From Macrothele yani (taxonomy: Eukaryota > Arthropoda > Arachnida > Araneae > Macrothelidae), in contig CM077006.1 in NCBI GenBank assembly GCA_039090855.1, forward strand, positions 50,663,336 through 50,727,335: 64,000 nt of DNA, read 5' to 3'. Under the pieces are notes generated by a model. That model worked only from the letters and a program-made list of their open reading frames with translations. It made no database searches and was not told where the DNA came from. Below are positions 1 through 10,702 of the stretch, piece after piece. A program made the translations under genes and the position numbers. Position 1 is the stretch's first letter. Each line of letters begins with the position of its first letter.

Positions 1-120
1 TGCGCAACGATGACAAACTAGATTTATTGTTTTCGTAAACACATTGCTTTAAATTGTTTTAATCATTATTTTTCATACTGATTTATTTTTTGATATCGTC
101 AGAATGGGCGCAGAATAGTT

Positions 121-250
121 GGTTCGCAATTTACGCACAGAGTCTAGAAAAGCTGGTTCGCAGTTTACACATAGGGGTCTTGGGCCCCAGTTCGCAATTT
201 ACATATAGGGGTTGAGGGAGATCCGATTGTGGTTCGCAATTTACACACTC
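121..250. repeat. Imperfect tandem repeat with GGTTCGCAATTTACA core
   Basis: Four copies of a core close to GGTTCGCAATTTACA start near 121, 154, 188 and 231, spaced 33-43 bases apart with variable linkers (some containing ATAGGGGT). No reading frame or known element was recognised. Confidence 0.6.
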
Positions 251-305
251 CGGATTTCCCAATAAGCCAACTAGTCCCGGGCTTAGGGCGCCAAATTTTA
301 GTGAT

Positions 306-475
306 AGTTATAACGGAGTAAATTTATCCGTCATTTTTGTCCACGCCGGGGATCGAACCCGAGTCCACTTATTCCGGAACAAGTCGCTCTATATACCAAC
401 TGAGCTACGCAGACGTTCCTTCTCGCTACTATCTGCCTTTAGGTCACGTGCGTCCTGCGGGGCAGGCACGTCACA
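306..475 (-). repeat. SINE family A, tRNA-derived, minus strand
   Basis: Read on the minus strand this has a tRNA-like head with an A-box-like TAGCTCAGTTGG and a B-box GGTTCGATCCC, preceded by the leader ending in ACATAAAGGCAGATAG-type sequence and followed by the family tail AATGACGGATAAATTTACTCCGTTATA. The same head plus tail recurs at 566-905, 4751-6478, 24335-24840 and 51840-51995, so it is a dispersed pol III-type retroposon and not a host tRNA gene. The A box here carries a small TATA insertion. Confidence 0.8.
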
Positions 476-565
476 TCCCCCCCCCTCCGAAAGAGTGCCG
501 AGGGCATGGCCCACGGGTCAGCCGTGACCATGAATCGTTGCAGGCAGCCGTCCGCTGTAGAACGT

Positions 566-905
566 CCGCTTGAGAACTCCCAATGAATCTGGTGTGGGGA
601 ATGCAACGTCACACAGATTTATTTTTCGAAGCACTGAAGAAGGGATTCTCTTATTTTTCTTGTCTCGCGGTGTGGAACGAACGTCACACCATTGCGAGAT
701 CTTTAACGGCCGGGTCATCCGGGAAGTTCGGACGCCATTATAACGAAGTAAATTTCTCCGTCATTTTTGGTCCACGCCGGGGATCGAACCCGAGTCCCCT
801 CATTCCGGAACAAGTCGCTCTACCAACTGAGCTACGCAGACGTTCCTTCTCGCTGCTATCTGCCTTTATGTCGTGTGCGTCCTGCGGGGCAGGCACGTCA
901 CATAG
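566..905 (-). repeat. SINE family A with its linked 3' module, minus strand
   Basis: Minus-strand tRNA-like head (about 770-840) followed by the tail ending CGTTATA and then, in the same order as in the array at 4751-6478, the linked module GGCGTCCGAACTTCCCGGATG...CTCGCAATGG...CACACCGCGAGA...GAATCCCTTCTTC...GCTTCGAAA. This shows that head, tail and module are an old composite unit and not a peculiarity of the array. The unit is diverged from the array copies. Confidence 0.75.
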
Positions 906-3360
906 TCTTAATTAATAATTTCTTAAAAGCTCATAAAAATAATGAAAGAAAAAATTAAAATAAAAGTGAAAACTAACATTTTCTCCCAAAACTGCTGTAT
1001 ACAAGATTTTGTCCCCGAATTCCTGTAATTCCTTCCTCTTCGACTTGACAAACATATATTCATACGTTTGACTATACTTAAGAACTGAAATGAATACGAA
1101 CAGGTGGTGAAAGGAACGAGTGGGGTGTTAAAGCTGTTTTTTGGAGCCCGATAAAAGTTTTCTGGCTTAGATAAAGGAAGATTGCCTTGGGCTTTAGAGC
1201 GGGGACATTTGCAGGATGTTAACGCACAGCTATCCCGTCGCCCCTCAAAATGAATACAATGGTAGGGAGCAGGGAAAGAGTTGAACTGCGCTGCCATGTG
1301 TCAAAACATTAAAAAATCGTTAAAAAACAAAAAACAAAAATTGGGAAAGAAAGTAAAGAAAGAAGGCAGGAACTACCAAAGCCACTGATTAATTACAAAT
1401 ATTTAATCAATTTAGGCATCGATGGTGAAAGTCAAAAGTAAGGAATTTTCGTCAGCCATAGACGAAATTTTGTTATAAATTGTTATAAGAAAAATTCTTG
1501 TTTATAGTTTCACCACATTTAAGCTTTAAACTATTATTTTTATTTGTACTTAACTTTGGATGGGGTACACTCCACCTCCACCTCCCCCAAACATTTCGTT
1601 TTACTCCTGAATCGGATCCGAATGAGTTACATGAAATTGTAGCCATTAAATTCTTTATTTTAAAATGTTGTTGGGGCGGCAAATTTGTCTAGGCCTAGGG
1701 GTGACGAAGCCCTAAATCCGTCTTTGTTCATGGGACAGCATGCGGCACGATCAGATTTGAACAATGGTTTTGACTACTTCCGTTACCCATTTTCGTTACA
1801 TCGAAATTTTTTACGTAGGATTTACTTTCTAACGCCGGGAAAAGTGCATAATATCCAAACTACGTAACAGATATCCTCTACTCCTACCCTATATTCTTAG
1901 CAAAACAGGCGTATAAGTTATATATATTTCGTGAGAAATGATTCTTATTATTCGACTGAATATTTGGGATCTTATAGAATGACAGAGCAGTATTTAAAGA
2001 AAAAAATAATATTCTTAGCAACTGACTCCTATGTAACATTTTTTTATTTTAAAATACCTAATTGAAGCAACTTTGATGAAAATTGGTAAAAATAATTGGT
2101 AATAAAAAATACTAAATGCTGAAAACAACAAATCAAAATTGAAATTGCTTTTGCGGATTTTTTTTCACCGTTGTTCTTACCTAATACGTTCCCCACTATG
2201 ACGCCTTTTTTTTTAATTTGAGCTACACGTCACTGGCTGTGAGCTGTAAATGGCCTTGACATTCCGCTCTGAATAATTGTACGAACATCGAAAGGTCTAC
2301 ATTCATTCCGATGAAATCCTCTTGTTTTGTTAATATTAATTACAGCGAAATGTGCGGTTGAGCTTCACAGAACATTTGTGTTGTAATGAGCTTCCACGAA
2401 TGACAACTTTCCGAGTCAGTCCCGCTCAGCGCACCCATTTTTCTATCCATTTTAAGCAATTTCGCCTAATCTGAGTCATATCGTTATTCGGCTGAAGATG
2501 TGCTTTGCAGTGGGCCATCTTGCTTCAGAGGTGGGTTGAACTCTGTTTTTCTCTTTAAAATAGCGAACAGGTCCTTTCGCGTCAACTACTGCTGTTTTTC
2601 TTTTCTTTTTTTTTTTTTTTTTTTTTTTTGAATATTCGAACACGCGCTTCTCATTCCATCGTTAAAACAGGTTCCGGTGATCGCTACCATTTTGAAGTAT
2701 GCACGCACGCACGCAACCAACCAACCAACCGGTCGGTCGAAGGCATTCTTTTTTTGCGGGCTGGCTCCCTCTGCCGGAGGGCCGAACTGCGGTCGACTCT
2801 GGTATCAAGATTAAGCTCATACTATGCGAAGCAGCTGACACCACTTTGGGAGGTAACTCCTCCTTATTCTTGCCAGTGTATTCGAACTATTTCCTTCTCT
2901 GTTTGGTTCTGTTTTTTTCTTTATTCATTTTTTTTACTGGCTTCGCTTGTGAAGTTCACTACGAGCAAGGACGAGATCCAGAAAAAAAAAAAAAGCAGTC
3001 ATAAGGAAGTAAAAAATGAATAAATGATAAAAAGTGTGTATCCAGGAAAAATGAAGACAGTACTGAGGCGAAATTAATATCACGTAGAGTGTCCACAGAA
3101 TTTTAAAGTGGCTCTGTTTTGCGGAAGTTACACAGTCCCTCATGTTAATGAAGAATAAAATCGCAATCATTGCAGAAATTTGACTGGACGACAGGCGTGT
3201 GTATGCATGAGCACCTATAGCTTTGTTCCGGGTGCAAATGACGTACATAAATGCTCGTATCTAAATTTTCCTTCGTGCTTATCAACCTTCACATCGTTTT
3301 TCCTGCACACACATCCGACAAAAAAAAAAAAAATGTAGTGTTTTTATTCACTTCAACAGT
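906..3360. other. No gene recognised; AT-rich sequence with simple repeats
   Basis: No open frame here resembles a known family. Visible content is a long T run near 2604-2629, short GCAC/AACC runs near 2700-2732, an A run near 2983, and one segment (1753-1828) related to 54922-54998. Confidence 0.5.
1753..1828 (+). repeat. Segment shared with 54922-54998
   Basis: About 75 bases align without gaps to 54922-54998. In the same frame both read as a peptide with the shared core NGFD(Y/F)F(R/H)YPFSLHR, with most differences being single transitions. It could be an old dispersed repeat or a piece of a coding element; I do not recognise the family. Confidence 0.5.
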
Positions 3361-3365
3361 TCTTT

Positions 3366-3577
3366 TTCTTTTTTGATTGCGAGTTTAACGACCACCGTGA
3401 GCAACTCAACGGGCTATAAGCAATCACCCGTTCCTAATTTAAGGCCACTGTCTCCAGGGAAGGGAGTGAGCCAATGCCGTAAGACAAACACACAACATCC
3501 ATGCCTCACAGGATTCGAACCCATCTGGGATGAATGATTAGTAGCAATCGCTTAGACCACGGCGCCACCGGGGCAGC
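3366..3577 (-). repeat. SINE family B, tRNA-derived, minus strand
   Basis: Minus-strand reading gives the family head GCCCCGGTGGCGCCGTGGTC, a B-box region matching GGTTCGAATCC, then the body (CATGGATGTTGTGTTTGTC, CCCTAAATTAGGGACGGG, TATAGCCCATTGAGTTGC) and the tail CACGGTGGTCGTTAAAC. The same roughly 210-base unit is found at 9263-9483, 9586-9800, 15673-15870 and 23724-23930. Tail end is next to a T-rich run on the plus strand, consistent with a 3' A tail. Confidence 0.85.
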
Positions 3578-3740
3578 ACATTACTGCTTCGATGCTGCTT
3601 TTAGATGAAATTAGTGTATTTAACTAAACTTGCTGATGAACAATGATGTAGAAGGGTCTTAGCGCGCCTTACCAGCGCTAAAGTATTGCTTTTTAAGGTT
3701 TAGTGGCGCTAAGGCATTATTTCATGTTGGTTTTCTTCTT

Positions 3741-3815
3741 TTTTTCGGTGGTGGGGATTGCTCTAACGACTCCCGTGGGCACCTCGATGAGTTATAAGCA
3801 GTCGCCCCATGGACA
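3741..3815 (-). repeat. Degenerate SINE family B tail fragment
   Basis: Contains diverged versions of the SINE-B 3' body on the minus strand (GGGGCGACTGCTTATAACTC followed by GAGGTGCCCACGGGAGTCGTT). The tRNA-like head is absent. Assignment rests on the order of two matching blocks and is less certain than the full copies. Confidence 0.5.
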
Positions 3816-4041
3816 CCCAGCAAGAGGGGGCATTTGCCCTCCTCTGAAAATTGGATCATGCTCTTTCTGTCCTTGGAAGGTACAACAAGATTTCTGCGAT
3901 AACACTAAGTCTGATTGCTAACTTTTTTGTAGAACTTCAGGATGCGCGTTTATGCAGCAAAAAAATAGGAAAACTTTTGGAAATTTACTGTAGGAAGTGA
4001 TAATGAAATTTCGCATTGCATGCTGGAGAACAGCGTACATG

Positions 4042-4680
4042 CACGGTCGTATCAGAATAATATGACCACCTACCTAATAAATGGAATAACCACCCTTGGC
4101 CCGGATGACAGCGGTGAGACGGCGTGGCATGGACGCCCTGGAAGTTTGCCCGAGGCACACGTGCCCATTCGGACTGCAGAAGAACATGGAGGTTCCGGAA
4201 ATGACGTGGTTGTGGGTTGCCATGTCGAACCTGCCGATCCAAATAGTCTCACAAGTGTTCTATAGGATTGAGCTCGGGCAATTTCGCCGGCCAAGGGAGA
4301 ACGGAGACATCGCTGTCGTGTTCCTGGAACCAGTCACGCAGCCCCTTAGCGACATGACAGGGTGCATTGTCCTGTTGGTAGATACCATCACCACCAGGGT
4401 AAACGTCCAACATGAAGGGATGCATGTGGTCAGCGAGAATGGACAGATAGCCGTTGGTGTTCAGGGACCCATCCAGTGGTACCAGTGGTTCCAGGTCATA
4501 TCAGGAAAACATCCCCCAGACATGCACACTGCTACTGCCAGCCTGTACTTGACCGACAAACGTATCCGGGTGTTGGTTCTCGTGTCTCTGACGCTATATC
4601 CGCCACTGCCTGTCACTTATGTGGAGTAGAAGCCTCGATTCGTGGGAGAAGGCAACCTTTTCCCACTCTTTCACAGATTG
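4042..4680 (-). mobile_element. Tc1-like element, family A, 3' part (DD36E)
   Basis: The plus-strand left edge CACGGTCGTATCAGAATAAT is the terminal inverted repeat of this family; the same terminus ends copies at 26779 and 38483. Only the 3' half of the element is left; homology to the 25.8-26.8 kb copy stops near 4680. Tc1/mariner elements move by cut-and-paste and target TA; the flank here is TG, probably a mutated TA. Confidence 0.85.
4080..4680 (-). pseudogene. Tc1-like transposase, C-terminal half, broken
   Basis: The minus-strand translation contains the order of a Tc1/IS630-type catalytic domain: WEKVAFSHESR (the first catalytic Asp of the usual WSDES has become His), the VHVWGMFS block, YQQDNAPCH with the second Asp at 4369-4371, and LNPIEHL with the catalytic Glu at 4258-4260. 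Thirty-six residues lie between second Asp and Glu, so this family is DD36E and not the classic DD34E. Several stops interrupt it (after IEHL, after FS) and the N-terminal DNA-binding half is missing. It cannot encode an active transposase. Confidence 0.85.
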
Positions 4681-4750
4681 ACATGAATCTACAATAAATT
4701 TCAACCTCATTGGCTATTTCAATTATATCGTCAACATATTCACTACATTT

Positions 4751-6478
4751 GTAACGTACCAGGAGATGTGACGTACCTGCCAGAAGGACGCACACGACAT
4801 AAAGGCAGATAGCAATTAGAATCAATGTCCGCGTAGCTTAATTGGTAGAGCAACTTATTCCGGAATGAGTGGACCCGGGTTCGAACCTCGGCGCGGATAA
4901 AAATGACGGAGAAATTCACTTCGTTATAATGGCGCCCGAACTATCCGGAAGACCCGACTGTTCAAAATCTCGCATTGGTGTGATGTTATTTCCACACCGC
5001 GAGATAGGAAAAATGTAAGCAGCACTTCGAAAGAAGAAAAAGAAGGGGGAGATGATGTAACGTACCAGGAGAGGAGATGTGACGTACCTGCCAGCAGGAC
5101 GCACACGACATAAAGGCAGATAGGAATCAGAACAAATGTCCGCGTAGCTTAATTGGTAGAGCAGCTTATTCCGGAATAAGCGGCCTCGGGTTCGAATCCC
5201 GGCGTAGACCAAAAATGACGGAGAAATTCACTTCGTTATAATGGCGCCCGAACTATCCGGATGACCCGACCGTTCAAAATCTCGCATTGGTGTGATGTTA
5301 TTTCCACACCGCGAGATAGGAAAAATATGAGCAGCACTTCGAAAGAAAAGAAAAATAAGGGGGAGATGATGTAACGTACCAGGAGATGTGACGTACCTGC
5401 CAGAAGGACGCACACGACATAAAGGCAGATAGCAATTAGAATCAATGTCCGCGTAGCTTAATTGGTAGAGCAACTTATTCCGGAATGAGTGGACCCGGGT
5501 TCGAACCTCGGCGCGGATAAAAATGACGGAGAAATTCACTTCGTTATAATGGCGCCCGAACTATCCGGAAGACCCGACTGTTCAAAATCTCGCATTGGTG
5601 TGATGTTATTTCCACACCGCGAGATAGGAAAAATGTAAGCAGCACTTCGAAAGAAGAAAAAGAAGGGGGAGATGATGTAACGTACCAGGAGAGGAGATGT
5701 GACGTACCTGCCAGCAGGACGCACACGACATAAAGGCAGATAGGAATCAGAACAAATGTCCGCGTAGCTTAATTGGTAGAGCAGCTTATTCCGGAATAAG
5801 CGGCCTCGGGTTCGAATCCCGGCGTAGACCAAAAATGACGGAGAAATTCACTTCGTTATAATGGCGCCCGAACTATCCGGATGACCCGATCGTTCAAAAT
5901 CTCGCATTGGTGTGATGTTATTTCCACACCGCGAGATAGGAAAAATATGAGCAGCACTTCGAAAGAAAAGAAAAATAAGGGGGAGATGATGTAACGTACC
6001 AGGAGATGTGACGTACCTGCCAGAAGGACGCACACGACATAAAGGCAGATAGCAATTAGAATCAATGTCCGCGTAGCTTAATTGGTAGAGCAACTTATTC
6101 CGGAATGAGTGGACCCGGGTTCGAACCTCGGCGCGGATAAAAATGACGGAGAAATTTACTTCGTTATAATGGCGCCTGAACTATCCGGATGACCCGACCG
6201 TTCAAAATCTCGCATTGGTGTGATGTTATTTCCACACCGCGAGATAGGAAAAATATGAGCAGCACTTCGAAAGAAAAGAAAAATAAGGGGGAGATGATGT
6301 AACGTACCAGGAGATGTGACGTACCTGCCAGAAGGACGCACACGACATAAAGGCAGATAGCAATTAGAATCAATGTCCGCGTAGCTTAATTGGTAGAGCA
6401 ACTTATTCCGGAATGAGTGGACCCGGGTTCGAACCTCGGCGCGGATAAAAATGACGGAGAAATTCACTTCGTTATACA
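4751..6478 (+). repeat. Tandem array of six SINE-A units (620-bp dimer period)
   Basis: Units begin with GTAACGTACCAGGAGA at 4751, 5057, 5371, 5677, 5991 and 6299, giving alternating lengths 306/314/306/314/308 and a partial last unit. Each has leader, tRNA-like head (starting 4827, 5138, 5447, 5758, 6067, 6375; acceptor arms GTCCGCG/CGCGGAT can pair in the odd-numbered units; B box GGGTTCGAA), tail AATGACGGAGAAATTCACTT, and a linked module (GCGCCCGAACTATCCGG...ACACCGCGAGATAGG). The two 620-base dimers are almost identical, indicating recent unequal exchange. The anticodon arm only closes with an eight-base loop, so I regard the heads as SINE heads and not functional tRNA genes. Confidence 0.9.
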
Positions 6479-6533
6479 TTCATTATAACGAATGTAGTGG
6501 ATATGCTACATTGCTACGTGCCGTCTTGACATA

Positions 6534-6554
6534 TGCGTCACCTGAGGTGACGCA
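6534..6554. repeat. 21-base palindrome
   Basis: TGCGTCACCT-G-AGGTGACGCA is a perfect inverted repeat around one central base. It lies between the SINE-A array and the Tc1 element. Function unknown. Confidence 0.7.
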
Positions 6555-6744
6555 CCTGTATAGTACGTCACAAACTCCGGAAAGAGCTGGCCTACCTGAC
6601 CCGATTCACGGTGCACCATCGTGCTAGTAAGAAGCGTGAACGCCATTAAGTGATGGAAGAACGTCCAGGAGGCTTCCTTTGCTATTTTCGTTTAAAAATC
6701 TGCTGTACGGAAGTCGCAGAATGCTTTCGTTATAACACAATATA

Positions 6745-7979
6745 CACTGAAGTGCCAGAAAAACTGGTACATACGAGCTTATGCAAAATACATAACAATG
6801 TCACCTATGCGCGTACTCGGTTGCGTCCACCAGTGCGTATATAAAGCGATAGACATATTTGCCAAGTAATAATTTTGTCAGAGCTGTTTTCAGCATGAGA
6901 ATGACAAGTAATAACGATTTAAGCGATTTTCAACGAGGTGTCATAGTTGGCGCTCGTGAGATGGGCCACAGTATTTCGGAAGTAGAAACGAAGTTCGGAT
7001 TTTCACGGACGACCATTGCAAGGGTGTACCGTGACTACAAGAATTCCGGCAAAACCTCCAACCTACGATACCAGTGTGGCTGTAAAAAGACATTGGGTGA
7101 ACGTGACCATCGTCGGCTTTCAAGGAATCGTTTCACGTGATAGGTGTGCAACACTCTCGCAGGTAGCATCGGAATTCAATGCTGGAGCCTCAACAAGCAT
7201 CAGCGTCCGGACTGTGCAACGTACCCTGCACGATATGGGCTTTGGGAGCCGACGACCAACTCGAGTCCCCTTGATGGGTGCACGACACAGAGCTATGAGC
7301 CTCGTTTGGGCACGGCAACACCGTCACTGGGCACTTGATGACTGGAACACAAGTAGCCTGGTCTGACGAGTCGCGTTTCCAACTGTATCAGGCAGATGGA
7401 AGGATTCGTGTGTGGCGCAAACACCATGAAGCCATGGATCCTGCCTGTCAACAAGGAACTGTACCAGTTGGTGGGGGAGATGGGTCCGTAATGATATGGG
7501 ATGTGTTTAGCTGGACTTCACTGGGAACCGTACGTCTACAAACGTCTGTGACCAGCCAACGCTATGTGCGCATCCTTTATGACGAGATACACCCGTTCAT
7601 GTCCTGCATTCATGCTGATGGGTTGGGGCCTGTTCCAACAGGACAATGCACCTCCACACAAGTGTCGGGACGGCACATAATTGGTTAGAGGAGCATTCAT
7701 CTGAGTTTGGGGTGTTGCCATCCCACCCAAATCCCCAGATCTGAACGTGATAGAACACATTTGGGATGTCATGCAACGCGCTATCGTACACAGGAATACG
7801 AGACCTCGGAATACACCCGAATTGTGGAACACTCTGCAGGAAGTATTGTGTGCATTGCCTACAGCATATTTCCAGATGCTAGTGGAGTCCATGCCTTATC
7901 GTATTTCTGCAGTCCTGTGCTCCCATGGGGGACCTACCAAGTATTAGACTGGTGTACCAGTTTTTCTGGCACTTCAGTG
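6745..7979 (+). mobile_element. Tc1-like element, family B, complete termini
   Basis: Terminal inverted repeats match perfectly over 27 bases (beginning CACTGAAGTGCCAGAAAAAC) at 6745 and 7979, each flanked by TA (6743-6744 and 7980-7981), the standard Tc1/mariner target duplication. Element length is 1235 bases, normal for Tc1. The single broken transposase gene fills the interior. No passenger gene is visible. Confidence 0.93.
6895..7947 (+). pseudogene. Tc1-like transposase, frameshifted
   Basis: Starts at the ATG giving MRMTSNNDLSDFQRGVIVG, the N-terminal helix-turn-helix start typical of this group (DLSDFQRGVIVGAR). The frame then shifts near 7080 (continuing as the segment with ISVRTVQRTLHDMGFGSRRP), again near 7340 (WSDESRFQLYQADGRIRVWR, first catalytic Asp present), near 7620 (FQQDNAPPH in another frame) and near 7700 (LNVIEHIWDV, catalytic Glu present; ends GGPTKY, the usual C-terminus). 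At least four frameshifts make it non-functional. The second Asp to Glu distance is 111 bases (36 residues) as for DD36E, but with compensating shifts inside, so that spacing is less certain than in the other copies. Confidence 0.9.
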
Positions 7980-8392
7980 TACATGCTGCACATATGCTGC
8001 CGGTGAAGTCTGCCATTTTGGTTTTCTAGCTGCACTAGCGCCACCTGTTTCACATTACGACAACCAAACCGGGTTGTCAAAAAAAAAAAAAAAGTTCCTT
8101 CCAATACAGCATCATTTGTTTTATGTTAATTCTGCATTCATCCTTAAGTTATGATTTTATCTGAATCAGCGGCTAATTTTTGACCACCCTATAGGTATTT
8201 TGCCTCAGTATAATAACGTTCTGGACAACAATTGACACAAGCTCAATTTTGTGTCCTTCCCAATGAAGCATTATGATCGAATAAAATTGTCCCTTTCCCT
8301 ATTAATTTGTTTCCGGGTTATCTCTACGTGCGTGAATTCGGCTTAAAAAATATGACTGATTATGTTTCATCAAACATTCGAGCTTACTAATG

Positions 8393-8431
<39 letters not shown>

Positions 8432-9118
8432 CGCTTTAAAAAGAACAAGAAAAGAAGTTGAATTGGAACCTGAATGATAAAGCTGAGGTCGTCTGTAAGT
8501 TATGCGTTGCTTTGTTAATGCTGACAGGGAGAGATCAAACCTTCTCGGCAACGCAAGAGTGAGCTCCTTTATTTTTCACTCTGAATAACTTATCGCCGTT
8601 CGGCATCGACGTCTTGTACTAGCAGCCCGTCAAGGGTCGATCATGCCAACTACTGTGCGTATGCCTTGGCAGCCGCATATCATCGGATTTCCATCAGACA
8701 GAGATGCTTTGTCCTCTCATCAATAAACAGAAGAAGACTTCGTCCCCTTACTCAGCGTTTGTCGTTAACAGGTTCAAGGACTCTGAACAAAGAGACACGG
8801 CGTCTTCTTTCACCTTGCGTGGGCAATTAACCCTGAAACAGAAGTCGTTTCTGAGCTCATGCTTTCCTCTCACTCTCTCAAGTATCTGCTCATCTTTTGC
8901 GGCCACTTAATCCTGCAAATCGATTTTCAATACAGATGGACTCTATATTGTTTCATACTTGAATCGTCAAGCAATGTAGGCAAGATTTCCGCTAATGTCC
9001 TGGCATTTACGTCTCTTGATGACAGGTTGGAAAGTCGAATGGAATGTCGGCATGTTATTCTTACCTAACACAAGCAGTGTCGCTGCATATTCGGGCTTAA
9101 AAATTGGCTGAACACCTT
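7980..9118. other. No gene recognised; contains (GA)n microsatellite
   Basis: Holds an A run at about 8080-8093 and a GA-rich microsatellite at 8392-8432. No frame resembling a known protein and no transposon termini were seen. Confidence 0.5.
8392..8432 (+). repeat. (GA)n microsatellite
   Basis: About 40 bases of nearly pure GA with a single AAA interruption. Confidence 0.9.
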
Positions 9119-9250
9119 CCGTTCCGAGCAATCCTTAAAAGGATAATCATTTTAAGCAATCCTGAAAAGGATAAGCAATCCGAGCAATCCTTGAAAGGAT
9201 AATAACGGAAGGCTGAAAACCTTCAGTTTCGAGCAATCCTTAAAGGATTA
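9119..9250. repeat. Cluster of GCAATCCTTAAAAGGATAA hairpins
   Basis: Four variants of GCAATCCTTAAAAGGATAA occur within about 130 bases, each an internal inverted repeat (ATCCTT/AAGGAT). CTTCCGTT near 9117 and AACGGAAG near 9202 form a second inverted pair. Short, AT-rich and without coding signal. Confidence 0.6.
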
Positions 9251-9281
9251 GACCACTGCGCCTCGGTGGCGCAGTGGTCTA
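9249..9281. repeat. Perfect 14-bp hairpin at the SINE-B 5' edge
   Basis: TAGACCACTGCGCC, five-base loop, then GGCGCAGTGGTCTA. The left arm is an inverted copy of the SINE's own A-box region. Confidence 0.9.
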
Positions 9282-9483
9282 AGCAATGGCTTATGATCAT
9301 TCATTTGAAAGGGGCCTGGGTTCGAATCCCAGTGAGGCATGGATGTTGTGTTTGTCGTACGGCACTGGCTCTCTCTCTCTTCCCTGGAGTCAGTGGCCCT
9401 AAATTAGTGACGGGTGACTGTTTCTAGTCCATTGAGTTGCTCACGGTGGTCGTTAAATCTCCAATCAAAAAAAGAAAAAAAGG
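9263..9483 (+). repeat. SINE family B, tRNA-derived
   Basis: Head GTGGCGCAGTGGTCTAAGC (A box) and GGTTCGAATCCCAG (B box), body with CATGGATGTTGTGTTTGTCG and CTAAATTAGTGACGGG, tail CACGGTGGTCGTTAAATCTC and an A-rich end. AAAGGAT-type sequence occurs on both sides (about 9242 and 9478) as a possible target-site duplication. Its 5' edge forms a hairpin with an inverted piece of the head (9249-9281). Confidence 0.9.
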
Positions 9484-9585
9484 ATAATGGGAGCTGACAC
9501 GTTCATTACTAAGGAGGATAGAATAAGGGGAGGAAGCGTAATAGCAAGCAATCCCTACGTAAACCTCTCAAGCCGACACTCTTGT

Positions 9586-9800
9586 CGCCCTAGTGGCGCA
9601 GTGGTCTAAGCGCTGGCTTGTGACCTTTCGCTCGACATGGGCCCGGGTTCGAATCCCGGCGAAGCATGGATGTAGTGTTTGTCTTACGGCAGTGGCTCTC
9701 TCCCTTTCTTGGAACCAGTGGCCCTAAATTAGGGACGGGCGACTACTTATAGCCCATTGAGTTGCTCACGGTGGTCGTTTGACCTCCAATAAAAAGAAAC
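9586..9800 (+). repeat. SINE family B, tRNA-derived
   Basis: Full copy: head CCTAGTGGCGCAGTGGTCTA, B box GGGTTCGAATCCCGG, body with CATGGATGTAGTGTTTGTCT and CTAAATTAGGGACGGGCG, tail TCACGGTGGTCGTTTGACC and AATAAAAAG. It is the copy with the best-preserved promoter boxes and could be used as the family reference. Confidence 0.9.
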
Positions 9801-10702
9801 TGAAAAGGAAGCCGACGCTCCTGAGCGGCAGCCATCTTAGGTTACCTTTCTGACTGCGTTCCTATCGAATTACGTACGTAGCTACGTTACACTGGTTAGC
9901 ACTTTTTAAGCCTTCTTGCGAAAAGAAAAAAGTATTATTTACATTTATGGATATACTCTATAATATCACCACTGTTTTTCTGGTTTTTTTTTAAAGCAAT
10001 GTTAGGTCACGTTTTACAGCTGCGTACAACTGAAATCGTTTTAACTTAACACACGAAAAGTGCATGCTATTTAAAGTAACGCATGAAGGAGTTCACAAAC
10101 TCTGTCGTAAAAAATAACACACGTTGTTAAATTTTGATACACATTCACTACCGTTAAGTTTTAGAATTGTCATACCACTACAGAGGTCATGGAAAAAGTA
10201 ATATCGCATATCTTGCTTCAACTCTTTGATTTGGTTCTACAGCAATGAAGACTATTGCTGCGTTTAAAACACTGAAGGAAGATTCTTTCAATCCTCTATA
10301 AGTATTAGCCGGGGTTTTTTTTTTTTTTTTATTAAATAGGCATTTTGAAAGTACAATATTTTTAGTTCCAAAATTTGTACGTAGGTTGATAATTCTGAAC
10401 ACCTGTAGTAAAACGCATTCAAATTGTGGATAACCGATTCCATTGCTGCAATTCAACAATTTTCTCCGAATCCATTTTTTTTACTGAAAACTGCAATTAT
10501 CACTTCATAGCATTGTAAATGAATAACAGCAGTGAAATATAACATATCATGTAGACCACCGTTTACTGTTAATTTCCTCTGTTAATAGCTTGACCTTGTT
10601 TCTTACACTTTATAAAATAACTAACAATCATTTAAAAGTGACATGGCCTTATGTTATATTTCATGGTTTTTTTACGTTTTGCATTGAACTTGAAATTAGA
10701 AA
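9801..10702. other. No gene recognised
   Basis: AT-rich sequence with a T run at about 10315-10330. I see no coding frame of a known family, no transposon ends and no strong repeat. Confidence 0.4.

Noticed and set aside
4827..6446. Six possible functional tRNA genes in the array
   Set aside because: All share the same head, leader and tail as dispersed copies elsewhere, and the anticodon stem closes only with an eight-base loop; these are SINE heads.
4751..6478. CRISPR-like array
   Set aside because: The units are over 300 bases, tRNA-headed and lack short spacers; the genome is eukaryotic.
9263..9340. Leu/Ser-like tRNA gene
   Set aside because: Same 210-base unit occurs five or more times with a fixed non-tRNA body and A-rich end; a SINE.
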